Source: Acidimicrobiales bacterium (GTDB taxonomy: Bacteria > Actinomycetota > Acidimicrobiia > Acidimicrobiales > SHLQ01). From it: a stretch of 18,002 nt of DNA. Positions 1-7,455 of this stretch are shown here, one piece after another. Numbering within the stretch: position 1 is the first letter of the stretch; each line of letters begins with the position of its first letter. The position numbers were made by a program, and so were the translations under genes. The notes beneath the pieces are model-generated. The model was given only the letters and a program-made list of their open reading frames with translations. It searched no databases and had not been told where the DNA came from. The stretch spans positions 1 through 18,002 of the forward strand of contig JABDJW010000394.1 of NCBI GenBank assembly GCA_013002375.1. The letters are read 5' to 3'.

Positions 1-59
1 GGTGAAGCCACGCCGAGTTGATTCGGCCGCGCCGTGACCGGGGACCCTCGACGTATCGG

Positions 60-1109
60 TCAGGAGGAGAAAAGCACCGCGCAGTTGCCGGCGTCGATGA
101 TCAGGACGGCCGCGTCGGGACCATTGACCAACACGAACACGTCGCGGTTGGGCAGGATCAGCGATTCGTAGATCACCGCGTCGCCGAGAACCATGTCACC
201 GAGAACCATGTCACCGAGAACGGGGTCGCCGGCACACCGTTCTTCGAACTGGAGCAGGGGCTGGCCCGAACGGGCGGTGGTGCCGAAGTCGCTGGTGACT
301 GAGTCGCTGGTGACGGGGGCGGTGCTCGCCGGGGCCTCGGTGGCCGCCGATTCGGGAAGGGCGTCGGCGTTTGCGGCGTCGGTGTCCTCGAGGTCGCCGA
401 GTACCGCGTCGGCGAGGGCTTCGACGCTTGGGTAGCCGACCGCATAGGCATCGGGTGGCAGGGCGAGCGTCGCGGCGCCGGGCAACATGGCCCCCTCCCC
501 GGGCTCGGGTTCGGACATCTCGTCGTCAGCGTTCTCCGCGGCACCGCCGGTGACCTCCTCGGGTGCGGCCGACATCGCCGGCGTCTTGGCCGTGTCGGCT
601 TCGAAGGCGTTGGTGGCGGTTTCGCTCGAGGTGTCGGCATCGTCGGAGCCGCCGTTGAGGATGAACGGTGCCGCGATGAGGCCCGCGGCGAGCACGCAGA
701 CCATCACCAGCCCGGGGGCCAGCCGTTGGTACCAGGGCGGTCGTCGGGTCGCAGAGCGGGTGGCCACCGCGGCCGCCGCGGCGGTGGCCACGTCGGCGGG
801 ATCGACCGTGACGGCGGCGATCGCGGCGGCGATCGCCGCGTTCTGGGCCTCGGGGGTGGGCGCGGGAACCGCCTGCATCGGCGCTTGGAGGGAGCGGAAG
901 ACTTCGACCCGAGCCAGCAGTTCGGGCGAACCCTCGACCTGCGCGATTTCGGCTGCGGTGGCCTCGCCATCGAGATAGGCCGACACGAGTTCATCTCTCG
1001 CGACGGCAGGTTCGTCTCTCGCGAGAGCAGGTTCGTCGCGCGCCGCGTCGGGGTCGGCCGGCCGGTCGGCGTCGGATGCGCCGGTGGGGTCGAAGGGGGT
1101 CTCAGCCAT
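60..1109 (-). CDS. Membrane anti-sigma factor, partner of the upstream ECF sigma factor
   Basis: Predicted 349-aa single-pass membrane protein that would hold the ECF sigma factor inactive at the membrane. The N-terminal part (about residues 38-75, LVSAYLDGEATAAEIAQVEG) looks like the helical sigma-binding domain of RskA/RsmA-type anti-sigma factors, but has no HxxxCxxC zinc motif. One membrane segment lies at about 131-151, followed by an Ala/Asp/Glu-rich outer region and a compact C-terminal stretch with two cysteines (C292, C343) that could pair outside the cell. I chose ATG 1109 because it overlaps the end of the sigma gene by 8 bp, implying translational coupling; the frame stays open to 1238, but that extension lies inside the sigma gene. 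Two in-frame tandem repeats (residues 24-44, and the VLGDM run near 297-311) are unusual. Role rests on position, topology and the weak N-terminal similarity; in Mycobacterium the gene after sigM is also its anti-sigma factor. Confidence 0.8.
   Translation of the reverse strand: MAETPFDPTGASDADRPADPDAARDEPALARDEPAVARDELVSAYLDGEATAAEIAQVEGSPELLARVEVFRSLQAPMQAVPAPTPEAQNAAIAAAIAAVTVDPADVATAAAAAVATRSATRRPPWYQRLAPGLVMVCVLAAGLIAAPFILNGGSDDADTSSETATNAFEADTAKTPAMSAAPEEVTGGAAENADDEMSEPEPGEGAMLPGAATLALPPDAYAVGYPSVEALADAVLGDLEDTDAANADALPESAATEAPASTAPVTSDSVTSDFGTTARSGQPLLQFEERCAGDPVLGDMVLGDMVLGDAVIYESLILPNRDVFVLVNGPDAAVLIIDAGNCAVLFSS
181..225. repeat. 15-bp in-frame tandem repeat, three units
   Basis: Three units (181-195, 196-210, 211-225) of the pattern TCRCCGAGAACCATG, the third diverging at its last bases. 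They lie in the anti-sigma gene and encode the repeated peptide VLGDM, just after C292 of the outer domain. Confidence 0.9.
978..1040. repeat. 21-bp in-frame imperfect tandem repeat, three units
   Basis: Encodes RDEPALA, RDEPAVA and RDELVSA (residues 24-44 of the anti-sigma factor). The third copy runs directly into the predicted sigma-binding helix, so the repeat lengthens the acidic N-terminal lead of the protein. Confidence 0.8.
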
Positions 1110-1683
1110 GATCAGGGATAGGACGTTCGTCGAGCGGATTCTGGTTCCCGAGTACTGCCGCCAGAGCAGCGCGGCCGCGGGAAATGCGCGATCGGACGGT
1201 GCCTGGCTTGAGACCCAGCGTGTCGGCGATTTCGGCATAATCCATGCCGAGGAGGTCTCGAAGAACCACCGGGGCGCGGTATTCCTCCTGGATCTGGCCG
1301 AGCGCGTGATCGATGTCGAGGCGATCCGAGACCGTGTCGCCCACCGGCCGAGGGGTGTTGGGTTGGGCGACCGGGTGCTCGTCGGCCCGCTCGTGTTCGG
1401 GTAACCCGGGCGTTGGTCGGCGGCCGCGCCGGCGGAGTTCGTCGAGGCAGGCGTTGGTGGCCACCCGATACGCCCAGGTGCTGAACTTGGCCCGACCGTC
1501 GTAGCGATCGAGACGGCGAGCCAGCGTGATCAGGGCCTCCTGGGTGGCGTCCTGGGCGTCGGCGTCGTTGCCGGCCAGGCGTCGACAGACCGCATAGATG
1601 CGATCGTAGTGGCGTCGTAGCAGCTGATCGAGGGCGTCCGTGTCGCCCTCGACCGCGGCTCGCACCAGTTCGTTGTCGTCCAC
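1102..1683 (-). CDS. sigM: ECF-family RNA polymerase sigma factor (SigM-type by position)
   Basis: 193-aa group IV sigma factor directing RNA polymerase to stress or envelope promoters. Sigma region 2 spans about residues 25-86 (HYDRIYAVCRRLAGNDADAQD, then FSTWAYRVATNACLDELRRR). Region 4 spans about 130-180 and contains the helix-turn-helix GMDYAEIADTLGLKPGTVRS followed by RISRGRAAL. Start is GTG 1683; no other in-frame start fits the domain. The stop lies inside the first codons of the anti-sigma gene (8-bp overlap), the usual sigma/anti-sigma arrangement. Identification as SigM is from synteny: a DUF6049 (Rv3909-like) gene, a kinase resembling the C-terminal half of mycobacterial MviN, and a CCA-adding enzyme all lie nearby in the mycobacterial order. 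A repeat element ends 29 bp before the start codon and separates this gene from the kinase. Confidence 0.85.
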   Translation of the reverse strand: MDDNELVRAAVEGDTDALDQLLRRHYDRIYAVCRRLAGNDADAQDATQEALITLARRLDRYDGRAKFSTWAYRVATNACLDELRRRGRRPTPGLPEHERADEHPVAQPNTPRPVGDTVSDRLDIDHALGQIQEEYRAPVVLRDLLGMDYAEIADTLGLKPGTVRSRISRGRAALAAVLGNQNPLDERPIPDHG

Positions 1684-1698
1684 CTCGTCGATCCGACC

Positions 1699-1704
1699 AG
1701 GCTA
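1699..1704 (-). promoter_or_regulatory. Possible -10 box (TAGCCT) for the sigma/anti-sigma pair
   Basis: Reading leftward, TAGCCT fits TANNNT and lies 15 bases before GTG 1683. The -35 region would fall inside the outer arm of the 1713-1930 repeat element. GGAAC, an ECF-type -35 core, occurs at 1709-1705, but no matching -10 is clear. Weak. Confidence 0.3.
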
Positions 1705-1712
1705 GTTCCTCC

Positions 1713-1930
1713 GGGGTCAGGTCTACGTTGGACCCCGCGACGGACCGGGGTCAGGTCTGCGAAGGACGTCGCGAGGGGCCAGAAGGGTGCGGTGAAGGCA
1801 ATGCGCAGAATCGAGACGCCGATGGCAGTGCATTCCGTAGCGACTCGTGCGCGAGGACCACGTTCCGCGCGCAAAGTCTCCGACAGACCTGACCCCGTGG
1901 GCGCGCAGGGTCCAACGTAGACCTGACCCC
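1713..1930. mobile_element. 218-bp nested inverted-repeat element (REP/MITE-like, non-autonomous)
   Basis: The outer arms 1713-1735 and 1908-1930 are perfect 23-bp inverted repeats beginning GGGGTCAGGTCTACG and ending GGACCC. A second, shorter pair (core GGGGTCAGGTCT) lies inside at 1747-1758 and 1885-1896. The spacing between outer and inner copies is 11 bp on both sides, so the element is symmetric. Each outer arm can also fold on itself (GGGTC with GACCC). The 126-bp centre has no recognisable transposase fragment. I see no clear target-site duplication. From memory, motifs beginning GGGGTCAG occur beside IS200-like/REP-associated tyrosine transposases, so a REP pair moved in trans is the favoured reading. 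It occupies most of the 293-bp gap between kinase and sigma factor. Confidence 0.75.
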
Positions 1931-1976
1931 AGCGGGGTACCAGCGAGTAGGCAGCTGGGATGGGTCGGTCGCCGGC

Positions 1977-3629
1977 TCAGGAGCTGGTGACGGTGATGTC
2001 GGCGATGCGAACCCGGACCGGTGGCGGATCGTCGCCGAGGTCGGTGACCCAGACCAGGATCCACTGGCCGCGCCCGTCCAGGTCGGTGAACGTGGCTCGA
2101 CCCCCCAGTCCGGAGGCGCTGGCCACTGCGGGGCCCCAATCGGCCAGGCCGGCGCCGGGTCCGTCGGCCACGTAGAGCTCCATGGCCCATCCGCTGGTCG
2201 ACGAACGTACCTCGACCCGGTCGATTGAGCGGATCTCGTCGAGTTCGATCATGAAACCCACGCCGGACTTGAGATTGCCGAAGGCTCGAGTCGTGTAGCC
2301 CTCGGTCTGCCATGCGGATTCGGGATCGGCGTCGAACACCAGGTCGACGAGGTCTTCGTTCTCCGCCCGATCGGCATCGTTGGTTTCAGGGTCGAACGAG
2401 CGGGCGCTGACGATCGCACCGATCGGCGCCGCAACGGTGGGAACGATGGAGGTCGGGACCGGCGCGGTATTGGTCGGGTCGAATGCAGCCGGCGCGGGCT
2501 CGGGGTTCGCACCGACCGCGTCGCGGGCTTGATCGAGAAGGCGTTGGCCGGCGTCGGTGACGCCCAACAGGAGGGCCGCCACGCCCAGGGCGACCACCAC
2601 GAACAACAAGACCATGGTCGGTACCAGCCAGGTGCGTTCGGATTCGGCGAAGGTGAGCGGGGGTTCGGTGCCGGCGGAACGGTTGAAGTACGAGTCAGCG
2701 GCACTATCGGCGGCTGCATGCGACGAAGGGGGAGCCGACGAATCGGACTTCGAGGGGGTCGGTACGGCACGGCGATGTGGCGCGGCGCGGGCTCGCTCGA
2801 GCGCGATCCGCAGGCCCCCCGCCGACTGGAACCGATCGTCCGGGTCGACCGCCAACCCCCGCTCGATCACCGCCGCCAGCTCCGGGGAGAGGCTGGGCGC
2901 GAGCTGACGCGGCGGCACCGGTGGTCCCTGCAAGCGGGCCAGCGCGGTGGCGAGGTCGTTGTTGCCGTGGAATGGCGGGCGGCCACAGAGCGCCTCGTAC
3001 AACACGACCGACAGCGCGTAGACATCGCTGCGTCCGTCGAGTTCTTCGCCGCGGACCTGTTCGGGCGAGACATAGCGGGCGGTGCCCAGCAGGGCGCCGG
3101 TATCGGTCAGGTCGGCTGACGTGCTGGCCTTGGCGATGCCGAAGTCCGCGACCACAACTCGGCCGTCCGGGCACAGCAGGATGTTCGACGGCTTGATGTC
3201 GCGATGAACGACGCCGTTGCGGTGGGCCTCGTCGAGGGCTTCGCTGACCCGACCGACGACATGAAACACCGTGTCCTGATCGATCTCGGCTCGGTCGGTC
3301 GTTGCTCGCTCGTCCAGCCAGCTCCGAAAGGTCACCCCGGTGATCAGCTCCATCACGATGGCTTCGATATCGGGCTCGCTGATCTGGTCGTACATCGACA
3401 CGATCGACGGGTGGGAGAGCCGCGCCGCCGAGACGGCTTCGGCCCGGAAGCGGCTCACGAACTTGGCGTCGGACTGCAGGTGGTCGTGCAGGATCTTCAC
3501 CGCCACCTGACGCTCGAGGACTTCGTCGGTGGCCGCCCAGACGTGGGCCATGCCGCCGGACCCGAGCAGATGGTCGAGACGGTAGCGGTTACGCAGTCTG
3601 CGTCCGGTGAGATGCTGCGGCACTGCCAT
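1977..3629 (-). CDS. Membrane Ser/Thr protein kinase (PknB family) with extracellular discoidin-like domain
   Basis: 550-aa Hanks-type kinase. The kinase domain (about 16-280) is complete: glycine loop GSGGMAHV (23-30), ATP lysine K45 in VAVKIL, helix-C E64, catalytic HRDIKPSN (142-149), DFG (162-164) and activation-segment end GTARYVSPEQ (182-191). A juxtamembrane linker is followed by a membrane helix at about 334-356, a Pro/Ala-rich stretch, and an outer domain (about 403-550) whose pattern (SFDPETNDADRAENEDLV, DADPESAWQTEGY, IDRVEVRS) resembles the discoidin/galactose-binding-like C-terminus of actinobacterial MviN proteins. In Mycobacterium tuberculosis, Rv3910 fuses MurJ to an inactive kinase plus such an outer domain; here only that second half exists, and its catalytic residues are intact. 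ATG 3629 starts 14 residues before the domain. The gene follows DegV by 73 bp. Confidence 0.9.
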   Translation of the reverse strand: MAVPQHLTGRRLRNRYRLDHLLGSGGMAHVWAATDEVLERQVAVKILHDHLQSDAKFVSRFRAEAVSAARLSHPSIVSMYDQISEPDIEAIVMELITGVTFRSWLDERATTDRAEIDQDTVFHVVGRVSEALDEAHRNGVVHRDIKPSNILLCPDGRVVVADFGIAKASTSADLTDTGALLGTARYVSPEQVRGEELDGRSDVYALSVVLYEALCGRPPFHGNNDLATALARLQGPPVPPRQLAPSLSPELAAVIERGLAVDPDDRFQSAGGLRIALERARAAPHRRAVPTPSKSDSSAPPSSHAAADSAADSYFNRSAGTEPPLTFAESERTWLVPTMVLLFVVVALGVAALLLGVTDAGQRLLDQARDAVGANPEPAPAAFDPTNTAPVPTSIVPTVAAPIGAIVSARSFDPETNDADRAENEDLVDLVFDADPESAWQTEGYTTRAFGNLKSGVGFMIELDEIRSIDRVEVRSSTSGWAMELYVADGPGAGLADWGPAVASASGLGGRATFTDLDGRGQWILVWVTDLGDDPPPVRVRIADITVTSS

Positions 3630-3676
3630 CGTCGTGAGGTGTCATTCCCGTCTGCGAAAGAGGCCCGCAGGGTGCC

Positions 3677-3682
3677 ACGCTA
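3677..3682 (-). promoter_or_regulatory. Possible -10 box (TAGCGT) for the kinase gene
   Basis: TAGCGT on the minus strand lies in the 73-bp gap after DegV, 47 bases before ATG 3629. No convincing -35 or Shine-Dalgarno sequence is visible, so independent transcription of the kinase is only a possibility. Confidence 0.25.
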
Positions 3683-3702
3683 CCGGCCGGCGCGGCGACG
3701 AT

Positions 3703-4548
3703 TCAGTCGCGACGTTCGTCGGCCTGAAAGGCCAGACCCATCACGCGAGGGCCGCCGTGGGTACCGATGACGGCACCGAGCGGACTGATCCGAATCTTGT
3801 CGACGTCGAAATGGGGGGCGAGGAGCGAGACCATCTCGTCGACGTCGGGCGCCTTGCCGTGCATGATGGCCAGGTTCTCGACATTTTCGAATTCGAGCAG
3901 TTTGTCCCGTAGCCACTTGAGCGCCTTGCCGCGCGTGCGTTGTTTGCCCGCTTCTTCGACCGCCCCGCTCGACAGATCGACGATCGGTTTCACCGACAAC
4001 ATCGTGCCGAGGAGCGCGGCCGCGCCGCCGATTCGGCCGCCCTTCTTGAGGTTGTCCAGCGTGTCGAGTGCACCGAAGACGCGGGTTCGTTTCCGCATGG
4101 CCTCGATGTTGGCGACGATGGCATCGGCATCGGCGCCCTCGGCGGCCAGCTTGGCCGAGCTGATGACCATCGAGCCGAGGCCGGCCGTGATGCTGCCCGA
4201 GTCCACCACATGGACCGGAACGGCGGTGAAGTTGTCCGCCGCGGTCTGCGCCGATTGCATCGTCGCCGACAGTTGTGCCGACAGGTTCACGCAGACGATC
4301 GCGGTCGCCCCGTCGTCGACCAGGCGCTGGTACGCCTCGTTGAATTGACCGGGGGAGGGCGCCGCAGTCTCGGGTAACTCATCGGAGTCGGCCAGGAGTT
4401 TGTAGAAGCCATCGACGTCGAGTTCGGTGCGGTCGATGTATTCGTCCTGGCCGAATCGAATCGACAGCGAGACGACCTCGATCCCCAGTTCGGTTGCTTC
4501 TTCGTCGGTGAGATCACAGGCGCTATCGGTAACGATCCGCACGGTCAT
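3703..4548 (-). CDS. DegV-family (FakB-like) fatty-acid-binding protein
   Basis: 281-aa two-domain DegV protein. The family binds a fatty acyl chain; FakB members present it to the kinase FakA for phosphorylation. Family signatures are in order: VTDSACDL (6-13) at the N-terminus, TAAPSPGQFNEAY, VVDSGSITAGLGSMV around the lipid-binding serine region, LDNLKKGGRIGGAAALLG in the middle, SVKPIV, and GTHGGPRVMGLAF near the end. Length is normal for the family. ATG 4548 is preceded by AAGAGG (4561-4556) at 7 bases, and a TAAGGT box lies farther upstream. It sits where the MurJ flippase gene lies in mycobacterial versions of this locus. Whether it serves lipid recycling linked to the neighbouring kinase is unknown; no FakA/DAK gene is in the window. 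Confidence 0.92.
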   Translation of the reverse strand: MTVRIVTDSACDLTDEEATELGIEVVSLSIRFGQDEYIDRTELDVDGFYKLLADSDELPETAAPSPGQFNEAYQRLVDDGATAIVCVNLSAQLSATMQSAQTAADNFTAVPVHVVDSGSITAGLGSMVISSAKLAAEGADADAIVANIEAMRKRTRVFGALDTLDNLKKGGRIGGAAALLGTMLSVKPIVDLSSGAVEEAGKQRTRGKALKWLRDKLLEFENVENLAIMHGKAPDVDEMVSLLAPHFDVDKIRISPLGAVIGTHGGPRVMGLAFQADERRD

Positions 4549-4606
4549 CGGGATGCCTCTTGTTCTGCTGAAGGGTGGGCCGCTCGGTGCCGCGGCCGCT
4601 GTGCGG

Positions 4607-4612
4607 ACCTTA
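4607..4612 (-). promoter_or_regulatory. Possible -10 box (TAAGGT) upstream of the DegV gene
   Basis: TAAGGT on the minus strand lies about 58 bases before ATG 4548, inside the 87-bp gap after the DUF6049 gene. With the AAGAGG ribosome site at 4561-4556 it suggests DegV can be transcribed with a conventional leader. The -35 is not clear. Confidence 0.35.
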
Positions 4613-4635
4613 TCCCAACGAACTCGGCTCGTATT

Positions 4636-6684
4636 TCACCCGCCCTTGCGATCGCGGTAGTCCTTGACGATTTGGCGGGCCCACCAGCTGAGCAGCACGA
4701 CGAGCGCCAGCACCGAGATGATCACGCCGAGCCCGGAGAACACGGTCGATCGAACGGTGAATTGGCTGGTCGGCCCGAGTTGGACGCTCTGGTCTGGCGA
4801 GCGAACCGTGACCTGCAGAATCGAGTCACCCGACGCCCGAGCCCGAACGGGAACCGACAGCTCGGTGAGCCCGGGCGGGAGTTCGACCTCGAACGCGGCG
4901 CCGTTGGGAAACTCGAGCTTGTCGCTGTCGAGTACCACCACGGTCTGCACCGGATGATCGAGTTTGTTGGTGACCTCGAACGGGATGTCGAATTCTCGGG
5001 CGGTGATACTCACCGTCTGGGCGCTTGGGCCTTCGATGATGTTGGTCAGATCATCGGTCTCGGCGTACACCGCGTCGAAGTACGACTCCCGCTGGGCGGC
5101 CGTGAGGCCCTGGGTCCCCGAGACGCGCAGAAGCGCGTCGACCGGCACCGTGGTGGTGGCCCGCCCCACGACCGATCGGTAGGTTTCGAGGGTGGCGCCC
5201 ACCAGGAAGAGGTCGTCTTGGTAGCGGCCCATCTGCGGGGCCAGCAATGGCGCTGCGGTGAGCGCCCGTCGGAGCACGCCGGCATCCTCGCCTTCGAGGC
5301 CGGCTCCACCGTCGGCTTTCGCCGGCTCGATCCGGGCGAAGAAGTCGCTGACGGTCGCGCCTTGCAGCACGGGTGCTCGCTCGAGGCCGGTCAGCACGAT
5401 GTCGAGGAAGTCTCGATCCGGCGGCCACCCCGCCGGCGGTCGGAGGATGATGCCACGCGCGACAGCGGGCCGATCGAGGGCCAACATCGTGAGGTCGGCC
5501 AACAAGGTGTGGGCGTCGAGTACCGGGTTGTCGGTGGCGCCGAAGAATCGGTGGAGGTCGGTGTCGACGACCGCGGCGCGCCCCAGCCGCCGGTTGTTGG
5601 CGCTGGACAGTTCGAATGGTTGGGTGAGGCTCAGTGGGAAGACGTCGGGATCGAGGCCGGTGAGCCGTTCCTCGTCGATGATGTAGCGCCGCACCCCGTG
5701 CTGACCGAGGAATTCGGCGGCGCGGTCGGTGCTCGTCGGCTGAAGCGTGCTCACCGATCCGGTCGGTGCGGCCGTCAACTGGAGTTGGGTGGTCAGCGTT
5801 CGCCGGGCCTCCTGGAGCAAGAAATCCAGCCGGCCGCCGAGATCGGCGTTGGTCCATGCTTCCGCGTCGATCGGGGAGTAGGGCCCGCCGACGACCTCGC
5901 GCGGCGCGTTCGGCGTTCCGGCCACCGCGGCCCGGAGATCGGTCAGGAGTTGCTGGTGCTCCGGGTCGGGGCTCTGGGCCAAGGCATCGATGGTCTCGGG
6001 AGTCGGCACGAGTGATGCTGCGATCCCGGGATGATTCACGAACGCGGTGGTGAACTGATCGATTCGTTCGACCGCGTCGGTGAGCAGTCGACTCTCACCA
6101 TTGGGCTGCAGGGCAAGTGGTGCCCGGAGCTCGACGTAGGGTGCGACGAGGAGCGGGAACTCACCCTCGGCCTGATCGGGCAGCACGAGCATGTGGGTCA
6201 GGGTCGAGCCGAGTTCGTCGCCCTCCGGGCTGAGCAACGTGAAGCGAATCGGGTACACGCCGGCGCGGTTGGTGACGGGAAATCCGGCGCCTTCGTCCTC
6301 GGGCCGCCGGGTGCGAAGGCGGACCGTGATCAAACCCGAGTTGCCATCGCGCAGCTCCGAGACCGGTACCGCGTCGACCGTGTATGCCGGTGCCCCGAGT
6401 TCGGCGCCGGGGCGAAGCTGCTCGGCGAACACGATGCGTGAGCTGAGGCGATCGAATACATCGATCTGCACTTCATCAGCGCCGATCGCGCCGGCCACCC
6501 GGAACTGCGCGCTGAAGCGACCGCCCGGTCGTAGCACCGCGGTTTGCGCGACGAGACGGAGTTGGTCATCGGGCTGTGCCGCCGCGGCGGGTGTGGCCAG
6601 GGCCAACACCAGGGTCGCGAGCATCGTCTCCACCAGCAGGGCGATCATCCCCACGATCGCCAGGGCCCGACGGTGACGGGTCAT
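4636..6684 (-). CDS. DUF6049-type secreted, membrane-anchored protein (Rv3909-like)
   Basis: 682-aa envelope protein of unknown biochemical function. ATG 6684 gives a clean signal segment (MTRHRRALAIVGMIALLVET through ATPAAAA, residues 1-36), a large outer region, and a C-terminal membrane helix at about 648-670 (LGVIISVLALVVLLSWWA) followed by a basic tail (KDYRDRKGG). The frame is open 63 codons farther upstream, but that part lies within the GNAT gene and lacks a signal peptide. The start codon shares one base with the preceding stop (TGATG), so it is probably translationally coupled. Topology, size and position between a pcnA-linked gene and the sigM region match mycobacterial Rv3909, which precedes mviN. 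Family assignment comes from synteny and architecture; I cannot see catalytic motifs. Confidence 0.8.
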   Translation of the reverse strand: MTRHRRALAIVGMIALLVETMLATLVLALATPAAAAQPDDQLRLVAQTAVLRPGGRFSAQFRVAGAIGADEVQIDVFDRLSSRIVFAEQLRPGAELGAPAYTVDAVPVSELRDGNSGLITVRLRTRRPEDEGAGFPVTNRAGVYPIRFTLLSPEGDELGSTLTHMLVLPDQAEGEFPLLVAPYVELRAPLALQPNGESRLLTDAVERIDQFTTAFVNHPGIAASLVPTPETIDALAQSPDPEHQQLLTDLRAAVAGTPNAPREVVGGPYSPIDAEAWTNADLGGRLDFLLQEARRTLTTQLQLTAAPTGSVSTLQPTSTDRAAEFLGQHGVRRYIIDEERLTGLDPDVFPLSLTQPFELSSANNRRLGRAAVVDTDLHRFFGATDNPVLDAHTLLADLTMLALDRPAVARGIILRPPAGWPPDRDFLDIVLTGLERAPVLQGATVSDFFARIEPAKADGGAGLEGEDAGVLRRALTAAPLLAPQMGRYQDDLFLVGATLETYRSVVGRATTTVPVDALLRVSGTQGLTAAQRESYFDAVYAETDDLTNIIEGPSAQTVSITAREFDIPFEVTNKLDHPVQTVVVLDSDKLEFPNGAAFEVELPPGLTELSVPVRARASGDSILQVTVRSPDQSVQLGPTSQFTVRSTVFSGLGVIISVLALVVLLSWWARQIVKDYRDRKGG

Positions 6685-7430
6685 CAACTCGAGGCGAATC
6701 GCTCGAGCACGGCCAAGCCGTCGGGGAGCGGTTCGAAGCCGTGATTCCGGTACAGCCGGTAGGCGCCCTCGTTGCGCTCCTGGGTGTTCACGAGCACCGA
6801 GCTGGTGCGCGCTCGGCGCGACCAACGCAAACAGTCGGCGAGCAGCATCGTGCCGATGCCTGCTCCTTGGCACGCGGGATCGACCGCCAGCCGCTGCAGA
6901 TACCCGGTGTTGCGGGTGCGGCCGCTCACCGCGTAGCCGACGATGGCATCGTCTTCCGTGGCCACGCGGAACCGGCTGGCCGGCGTGGCGTTGATCGCTT
7001 CTTCGAGGCCGTTCTCATCGAGGCGCCAGAACGGCTCGAAGGCCGCCCCGTCGATTTCGAGCACTCGCGTGCGGTCGCGTTTGCGACCCCGCCGCGACGA
7101 AATCGACGGCGCGATGTCGGCGTCGGGAATGTCGCTCAGATCGTGTCGAAGCAGGTGCAAACCCTCGCGACGCTGAAAGCCACGGGCGATGAAGTGCCGC
7201 TGTTCCACGACGCTGAGCGCCGCGGTGATCACGTGGTCGTAACCCAGCGTCTGCAGTTTTGCGCAGGCGCGGTCGACGCCGTAGGCGGTGATCGAGCTCA
7301 GTGGCGCGACGTAGCCGACGTCGTCGGCACCGCGCCAGGGCCCGATGCGGTACCGCTCGTGCCCGACGGTAATCACCTTGAGCGCCGCCCGGCGCCGGGT
7401 TCCGATCACGTGTATCACGATAGGCACCAT
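6684..7430 (-). CDS. GNAT acetyltransferase, probable tandem-GNAT with degenerate N-terminal half
   Basis: 248-aa protein. The C-terminal half (about 120-248) is a clear GNAT domain: strand and pyrophosphate loop LQRLAVDPACQGAGIG (178-193), containing the acetyl-CoA signature Q-x-x-G-x-G/A, and the closing motif NEGAYRLYRNHGF (220-232). The N-terminal half (about 18-100) ends in VVEQRHFIARGF, like the last part of a second GNAT domain, but lacks the acetyl-CoA loop. It would transfer acetyl from acetyl-CoA to an amine or protein N-terminus/lysine; the substrate is unknown. I chose ATG 7430; internal GTG codons near residues 5, 8 and 19 are alternatives, and no strong ribosome site decides between them. 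It is the first gene of the leftward string and occupies the slot of mutT4 in mycobacteria. It diverges from an HDAC-family gene 25 bp away. Confidence 0.82.
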   Translation of the reverse strand: MVPIVIHVIGTRRRAALKVITVGHERYRIGPWRGADDVGYVAPLSSITAYGVDRACAKLQTLGYDHVITAALSVVEQRHFIARGFQRREGLHLLRHDLSDIPDADIAPSISSRRGRKRDRTRVLEIDGAAFEPFWRLDENGLEEAINATPASRFRVATEDDAIVGYAVSGRTRNTGYLQRLAVDPACQGAGIGTMLLADCLRWSRRARTSSVLVNTQERNEGAYRLYRNHGFEPLPDGLAVLERFASS

Positions 7431-7442
7431 TCCGAGGCCGGG

Positions 7443-7448
7443 TACGCT
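7443..7448 (+). promoter_or_regulatory. -10 box (TACGCT) for a leaderless HDAC-family transcript
   Basis: TACGCT is followed by exactly seven bases and then the GTG start at 7456, so transcription would begin at or beside the start codon. No ribosome site lies before the GTG. The same spacing recurs before four other genes in this window. The box sits within the 25 bp separating the two divergent start codons. Confidence 0.6.
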
Positions 7449-7455
7449 CGTCTGC

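Noticed and set aside
1..59. Start of trxB downstream of the anti-sigma gene
   Set aside because: Expected by synteny, but only a GTG at 11-9 is present and the few codons visible do not show the FAD-binding start of thioredoxin reductase.
1007..1022. 16-bp match (CAGGTTCGTCTCTCGC) with 9466-9481
   Set aside because: Both copies lie inside unrelated coding regions in different contexts; a single 16-mer match is plausible by chance in GC-rich 18 kb.
1683..1709. GGAAC upstream of the sigma gene as an autoregulatory ECF promoter
   Set aside because: The -35 core is present, but no CGTC-like -10 lies at 16-18 bases, and the implied start of transcription would fall at or inside the coding region.
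1747..1896. Remnant transposase gene inside the inverted-repeat element
   Set aside because: Neither strand of the 126-bp centre translates to recognisable Y1-transposase motifs.
4672..6015. Long plus-strand open frame opposite the DUF6049 gene
   Set aside because: No domain-like pattern and no start signals; the opposite strand has a signal peptide, a membrane anchor and coupling to its neighbour.
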